Origin: Eulemur rufifrons
Taxonomy: Eukaryota; Chordata; Mammalia; Primates; Lemuridae
Direction: 5' to 3'
Assembly (NCBI RefSeq): GCF_041146395.1
Contig: NC_090997.1
Location: 35,505,501 to 35,569,500 of the forward strand
DNA: 64,000 nucleotides
The notes beneath the pieces were generated by a model that was not told the origin of the DNA, made no database searches, and was given only the letters and a program-made list of their open reading frames with translations. The translations under genes and the position numbers were made by a program. This document shows, piece after piece, positions 59,634 to 64,000 of this stretch; within the stretch, counting starts at the first letter, position 1; the number at the start of each line of letters is the position of its first letter.

Positions 59634-60259
59634 ATGGAATGGTCCCTTTGCTTCTGGTGACAGTCACCACTGCAAGTCCCTGGATACCCACCCACCACCT
59701 CCCCAGAAGAGCCAGGGACACCTAACACTAGGTCTTCCATGGGAGCTTACAAGAGAGGCAGAGGGGTCTCAGAGCCAGAAGGGATTCCACAGGCAGTGTT
59801 TTTGATAAAGGAAGACCACATAGAAGGTGTTTTAGATGAAGTGTGGGCGAGGTGACAAGATTTGCACTCTGATGGTTTCTTGGAAGACACAGCAACATTA
59901 GTGTCAGTAGCAGATTCAGTGATAGAGTGATTGCCTCTGAGATGGCTTCTAATTCAGACTCTTATAACTTAGGAAATGCCCAACTTATGAATTAAATGTT
60001 TTTATTTAATTGACTCTCCTAGAAGGCAAGACTTATGTTTCATAATTTCTATGTATTTTTAAATTTAATTGCTATCTTATCAAAATAATACACTTATTTT
60101 TAAAGAAATCTGAAATAGTCCTAAGAGCTTGGTGGAAGAAGAAAATTAACAGGCCTCTGCCTCACAGTACCCTACTTAGATTCCTACTCCTCAAAATTTT
60201 TATACCTTTTCCTTTGCCACTTGTAAGGGAAATTCATTTGTATAGGCAATAGGTTTCTT
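59226..60259. other. Unclassified sequence with a CA microsatellite
   Basis: No gene. A CA repeat lies at 59602-59632, and frames on both strands run through it only because the dinucleotide lacks stops. Confidence 0.45.
59602..59632 (+). repeat. CA microsatellite
   Basis: About 15 CA units, with one AA break near its start. Confidence 0.95.
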
Positions 60260-60600
60260 AGGCCAAACTAAATGATTGCTGGCGTGTCTTCCGCTGTCCT
60301 GCCGGGGTGGCGTGAGTCAGCACACTTACATAATCAAGGTGTTATCGCCTATGTGAACCCATGTGATCACACTTTCCCATGGCATGTTGCCACTATTGTT
60401 TTGAGCCATATAAAAACGCTTGCCACACTCTTGCCACGGCTGCATCCCCCCAACAATAAACAGTATGTGTCATCTGCCCACTGCCTCCTGTCTCTTCTTC
60501 CAACTCCAGCAAGCCTACTCTGGTGCACCCACAGAGCCCACTCCCCACACCGCTTCCTCCTATTCTAACTAAAACTATGTGTCTTTTCTTTTCTTCTACA
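60260..60600 (+). mobile_element. LTR-like block with TATA box and poly-A signal
   Basis: This GC-richer block has a TATA-type box 'catataaaaa' (60407-60416) and an AATAAA signal (60455-60460) about 45 bp later, followed by C- and T-rich sequence. That spacing is typical of LTRs in which the signal lies in a short R region. It could begin near 'tgattgctgg' (60272) and end near 'ttctaca' (60600). No duplication was found, and no retroviral genes adjoin it, so a solitary old LTR is the best guess. Confidence 0.5.
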
Positions 60601-61639
60601 TTCATTCGGGTGAGATTTGTAGAAGGTTTTCGGATAAACGTGTGTGCCTTCAATATGAAGTCTGAAAGTCTGATTTTCTTTATAATTCTTCCCAGTGGCT
60701 AGCCCAGTGATCTATCCAAAAGGACAAATTAGTAAGCAAAACTGAATGTTATTGAGCACATAGAAGCAAACAGCTGCTCTGGAAAAAAGAAACTGGGAAA
60801 CTCCTATTGGTAAATCTGTCTTCAGTGATGAACAAATACCTGTGGTCTGGATTTGTTGTGCATCAATGTCCTTCAAACCAGGTGTGAACAAATCGTCTCC
60901 AAACTTACTTGGAGGACTCAGATCCAAAGAGAATCATAGCACATGTATGAACTGGTGGCCACTTTTGAGTTTGCAATGCAGTGTTTCTCTGCTGTGCTGG
61001 GCAATAGAGCAAGAATTTTTTTTCTGAGTTAAGTATTTTCCTAATTAGAAAAATGTGTAGGATTCTCCTGACACACCTGTCAGGAATTGTATCATTTCTT
61101 ATCAGCAGATTCGAAAACATAACAAAATAAAACATTATTTAAATATATGCCTCAGGGCAATCCTCACATATTGAAGAGATTTTTTTAATAGTCAAATGGC
61201 TATTTTATTTGAAAATCACACCTTGTTTCCATTAGGATAATTCCAGACTTGCTCGACAAAATTTTATTTTATCTATAATATCATTTAAGTAAACATGACA
61301 CTGTATTGATTTTTAGAAACAAGTAAATAAATTATCCCTTACTTCCTCAAAATGTATTAAGTACTTGATAAATACTAGGTACATAAGGAACATAGAGATT
61401 ACTCTTGACAGATTTTTGTCTAGTAGGAAAGTCATTTAAGCAAATTAGGTTAATGTATTACAGTCTAAGGAGCGGAGGCAATAACCTGGATCAGCCTCAC
61501 CCGATCACTTGGAGTGTGTTCCTCCCTTTACTAAGGGAAAGAGACCTCCACTAACACAACTTAATATATAAAGTCTGTCCTACAGATGAACAAGAAACAC
61601 AAAAACATCCCAGTGGAAACTTGGAGTAAGTATATAAAG
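60601..61639. other. Unclassified sequence
   Basis: No gene. A small hairpin, 'tcctgaca'/'tgtcagga', lies at about 61067-61086. About 61345-61440 resembles the ancient repeat noted for 15755. Confidence 0.4.
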
Positions 61640-62090
61640 ATAATGTATAAAGAAAAAAATACAAATGGCTAACATATAAATCTATTAATATCACCATTAA
61701 GGGGAAACTTAAAGGGAAATTTTAAAAATAAGGTACATGACAATTACCTAGTAAAATGTCAAAATATAAAATTAGTAAATTCGTAATCATGCATAGTTTT
61801 AATGAGAATACAGAAAAACAGGCACTTTTTAAAAACTGACAGTGGAAGAGTACGTAGATACAACATTTCTACAATGCAATACAAAATATATATTAAAGCC
61901 TTGAAATATGTATACCTGTCAATCTAGAAATTTAACTCCTTGGAGTTTAACCTAAGGAAATAATTGAACATGTGTGTATTATATTATGAGGAAACTTTTT
62001 GCAGAATGTATTATAATAGCAAACATTTATAAATACCCCAACTGTCCAAAAAGGAAGATTACTTTTAAAATAGCATTATGTTGTCTTTAA
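61640..62090 (+). mobile_element. L1M ORF2 end fragment
   Basis: 'acaaatggctaacatataaa', 'agaaatttaactccttggag', 'gcaaacatttataaatacc' and 'ccaactgtccaaaaag' follow the end of an old L1M ORF2. Too decayed to read as protein. Confidence 0.55.
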
Positions 62091-62668
62091 AAGCAGGGGA
62101 TCTGATTTCATCCCTGATATTCTTACTAGTTGCATGTCATGATGGGGGTGGGATGACACAGGGGTATATATAAAATATATATGTGTATTTAAAATATGTG
62201 CAGGTTATATTTGTTGACAGGAAAGATATTCATAACATTAGGTTAGAAAGGAAGTATTTATTGTATAACGTATTTCCATTTGGAAAAACGTCTTTATACA
62301 CATGTACAGACAGACAATATTGGTTGTCTACCTAACTGCCATTCCCTAGACCTTCTTACTTACTAACAGAGCTCACCTCCCACTCTAAGGCTGGAAATGC
62401 CAATAAGTAACTTTCTCATATTCCTTTGCAGTATGGTCATGGACATGTGATCCAGTCCTGGCCAATAGCGCTTGAGAGGAAGTATACTTGGGGACTTCTA
62501 AGAAAAGTTTTTCTCCCTGAGAAAAAGAATGTAAGAAGAAACTCTCTTTCCTGCCTCTGAAGAGAACTGAGAGGAGGTGATGCATGAGCTGAGGTGACCA
62601 TTTTGCAACCATGATAGGAAAAGCCAAGGAACAAAAGTCAGTATGCCATGAACACTGGAGCATCTTTA
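62091..62668. other. Probable ancient repeat, not named
   Basis: About 62380-62660 ('tgatccagtcctggccaata', 'tgcaaccatgataggaaaag') resembles a common old mammalian repeat. The minus-strand 145-codon frame that starts in the next LTR and crosses this block is chance. Confidence 0.4.
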
Positions 62669-62673
62669 GACAA

Positions 62674-63076
62674 TGTATTGGGCTGCCATAAAAAAATATG
62701 CCACAGACTGGGTGGATTAAATAATAAAAATTTCTTCTTTCACAGTCGCTGGAGGCTAGAAGTCCAAGATCAAGATGCCAGCAAAGTTGGCTTCTTGTAA
62801 TGCCTTTCTTCCTTGCTTGCAAAGGGTCACCTTATTGCACACACCACAGAAAGAATTAAATTATATTTAATTTCTAATCTCTGGTGTCCCTTGCTCTTCT
62901 TTTAAGGACATCAGTTCTTTTAAGGACACCAGTTCTCTTCTTGAATCAGGTCCCCACCTTTATGACCTCACTTAACCTTAAGCCCCTTTTTAAAGGCCTC
63001 ATCTCCAAATGTAGTCACACTAGGGATCAGGGTTTCAACATTTGAATTTGTAGAGGACACAATTCAGTTCATAACA
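62674..63076 (-). mobile_element. Solitary MaLR LTR (MLT1/MST type)
   Basis: The plus strand reads 'tgtattgggctgccataaaa', 'cacagactgggtggatta', 'ctagaagtccaagatcaaga' and 'gggtttcaacatttgaattt', ending 'cataaca'. This is the reverse complement of an ERVL-MaLR LTR. The 5-mer 'gacaa' precedes it (62669-62673) and follows it (63077-63081), giving a 5-bp duplication. No internal genes remain, which fits recombination between two LTRs. A short tandem duplication 'ttcttttaaggaca' occurs at about 62898-62930. Confidence 0.9.
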
Positions 63077-63081
63077 GACAA

Positions 63082-64000
63082 AAATCATCTAACTAAATGT
63101 CCAGTGATGAAACATCTGTATATATATATATATTAAAAATTATATTTAATTCCCAGGGAAAAGTCTGGGAAAGTTAAAAGCTGGAGTTAAACAAAGACAA
63201 AAATATTTAGTGTTCATTCAATTTCACCTGAAAATAAGAGCCAGGCTTTAAAAGGGAGACATATCATTGCAAGGCACAAGAACTAGCTTTGTAAATCTAG
63301 AATTCACATTGTAGTTAACAAATGTCTCTTTAAAGAGGAGTTATCCCTACCCATTGCCATCTATTTTTAAAAAACACTAAAAATAGATCAGAAAATCATT
63401 TACATCTGGAGAATATGTAATTTTAACAGTGCCTCCCCACAGATTATAAAATTGTGTCTCCAAATGTGCAATAGTTGAATAAAATATGTTAACAGTAAGC
63501 ATGCTTTCCTTAGGAATTTGTTGTATTACTGGAAATTATGTAAATAGCTTCCCCTAAGTTTTTTCCAGAAAATTTTAAAACTTTATTTGCATATGTCTTC
63601 CACATTTTTCAGAGAAAATATTTATTGACAAACTTTGTGGGATTATCTCAACTATTTACATGGCTGTTTATTTCTTTTAAAGTCTGCATGAATATACAGC
63701 TGTACTTTCCAATTTGTGGGGATTGCCGTACTGATTAAAAGAATAAGATTGCTATCGCGCTGTTCTCTACCCTTATTTTTAGTAGTGGAAGTTGTGTCAC
63801 ATTCAAAGGATCAGAATTGTCATTAAATTTCAAGATACTTTTAAACAGAATTCAGACTAGAAATATTATGAAACAATACTTCTTCTGAAATTATGAAAAA
63901 TGCTTGTAAAATAATTATATCCCATTAAGTCTGAAACACATGCCTCATATAGAATCGCTCATAAGCAGAGAGCAGCTGTCAGATGGCGGCTGAGGGCTCT
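63082..64000. other. Unclassified sequence to the end of the window
   Basis: A TA microsatellite lies at about 63119-63133. The final 40 bases are less AT-rich ('agatggcggctgagggctct') and could be the edge of something beyond the window. Confidence 0.4.

Noticed and set aside
59498..59805. Open frames on both strands with Cys-Val or His-Thr runs
   Set aside because: They are produced by the CA microsatellite, which contains no stop codons.
62385..62822. 145-codon minus-strand open frame
   Set aside because: It crosses from a MaLR LTR into an unnamed repeat, matches no protein family I know and has no promoter context, so it is chance.

Overview
This window looks like non-coding nuclear DNA from a primate, most likely a strepsirrhine (lemur group). 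It is AT-rich and crowded with interspersed repeats, and I found no intact protein-coding gene, no tRNA or rRNA gene and no CRISPR array. The best taxonomic marker is the near-consensus Alu at 39627-39977. Its sequence (body with 'gagcaagagtgagacc', an inserted 'gaaagaaattatatgg' segment in the middle linker, right arm with 'gaggttgctgtgagctagg') is the form I know from lemur-type Alus, not from monkeys or apes. Two L1 3' ends (8638-8968 and 17918-18256) share a 3' UTR unlike the human L1PA type, which fits a lineage-specific L1 family.

Layout. 1-8426: mostly unclassified AT-rich sequence with MIR fragments, a MER5-like fragment and one old Alu. 8427-11050: an L1 with inverted 5' end and perfect target-site duplications, a Tigger-type DNA transposon, a hAT fragment and an L1 3' end carrying a locally copied insertion. 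12805-13640: an ancient repeat split by an Alu. 15046-15265: a short hAT element with perfect 8-bp duplications. 17418-21470: a second inverted-5' L1, followed by an L1 5' half whose RT segment is inverted relative to the rest. 22295-26540: MIR and small L1 pieces. 26890-28720: HAL1/L1 ORF1-type relic. 29560-32490: L2 pieces and a GC-rich block of unknown origin. 32751-33871: an almost end-to-end Tigger with a decayed transposase start. 36030-44100: an old truncated L1 and then a long L1 interrupted by the young Alu. 45830-48350: minus-strand L1 pieces, one holding a 31-bp L1 tail insertion. 51200-53285: mixed-orientation L1M pieces. 54992-55978: a local 104-bp direct repeat. 56293-57670: a small tandem repeat, a second Tigger and a MIR. 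58690-63076: L1 pieces, an LTR-like block with TATA and AATAAA signals, and a solitary MaLR LTR with 5-bp duplications.

No set of genes works together here. All open frames I inspected are either pieces of retrotransposon ORF1/ORF2 or transposase, or chance frames. The useful content is the repeat record: several insertions can be read to the base through their duplications, several L1s are rearranged, and a few blocks remain unexplained (30700-30955, 60260-60600, the 54992/55875 pair). Family names were assigned from memory of consensus sequences, without alignment, so orders and superfamilies are firmer than subfamily names.
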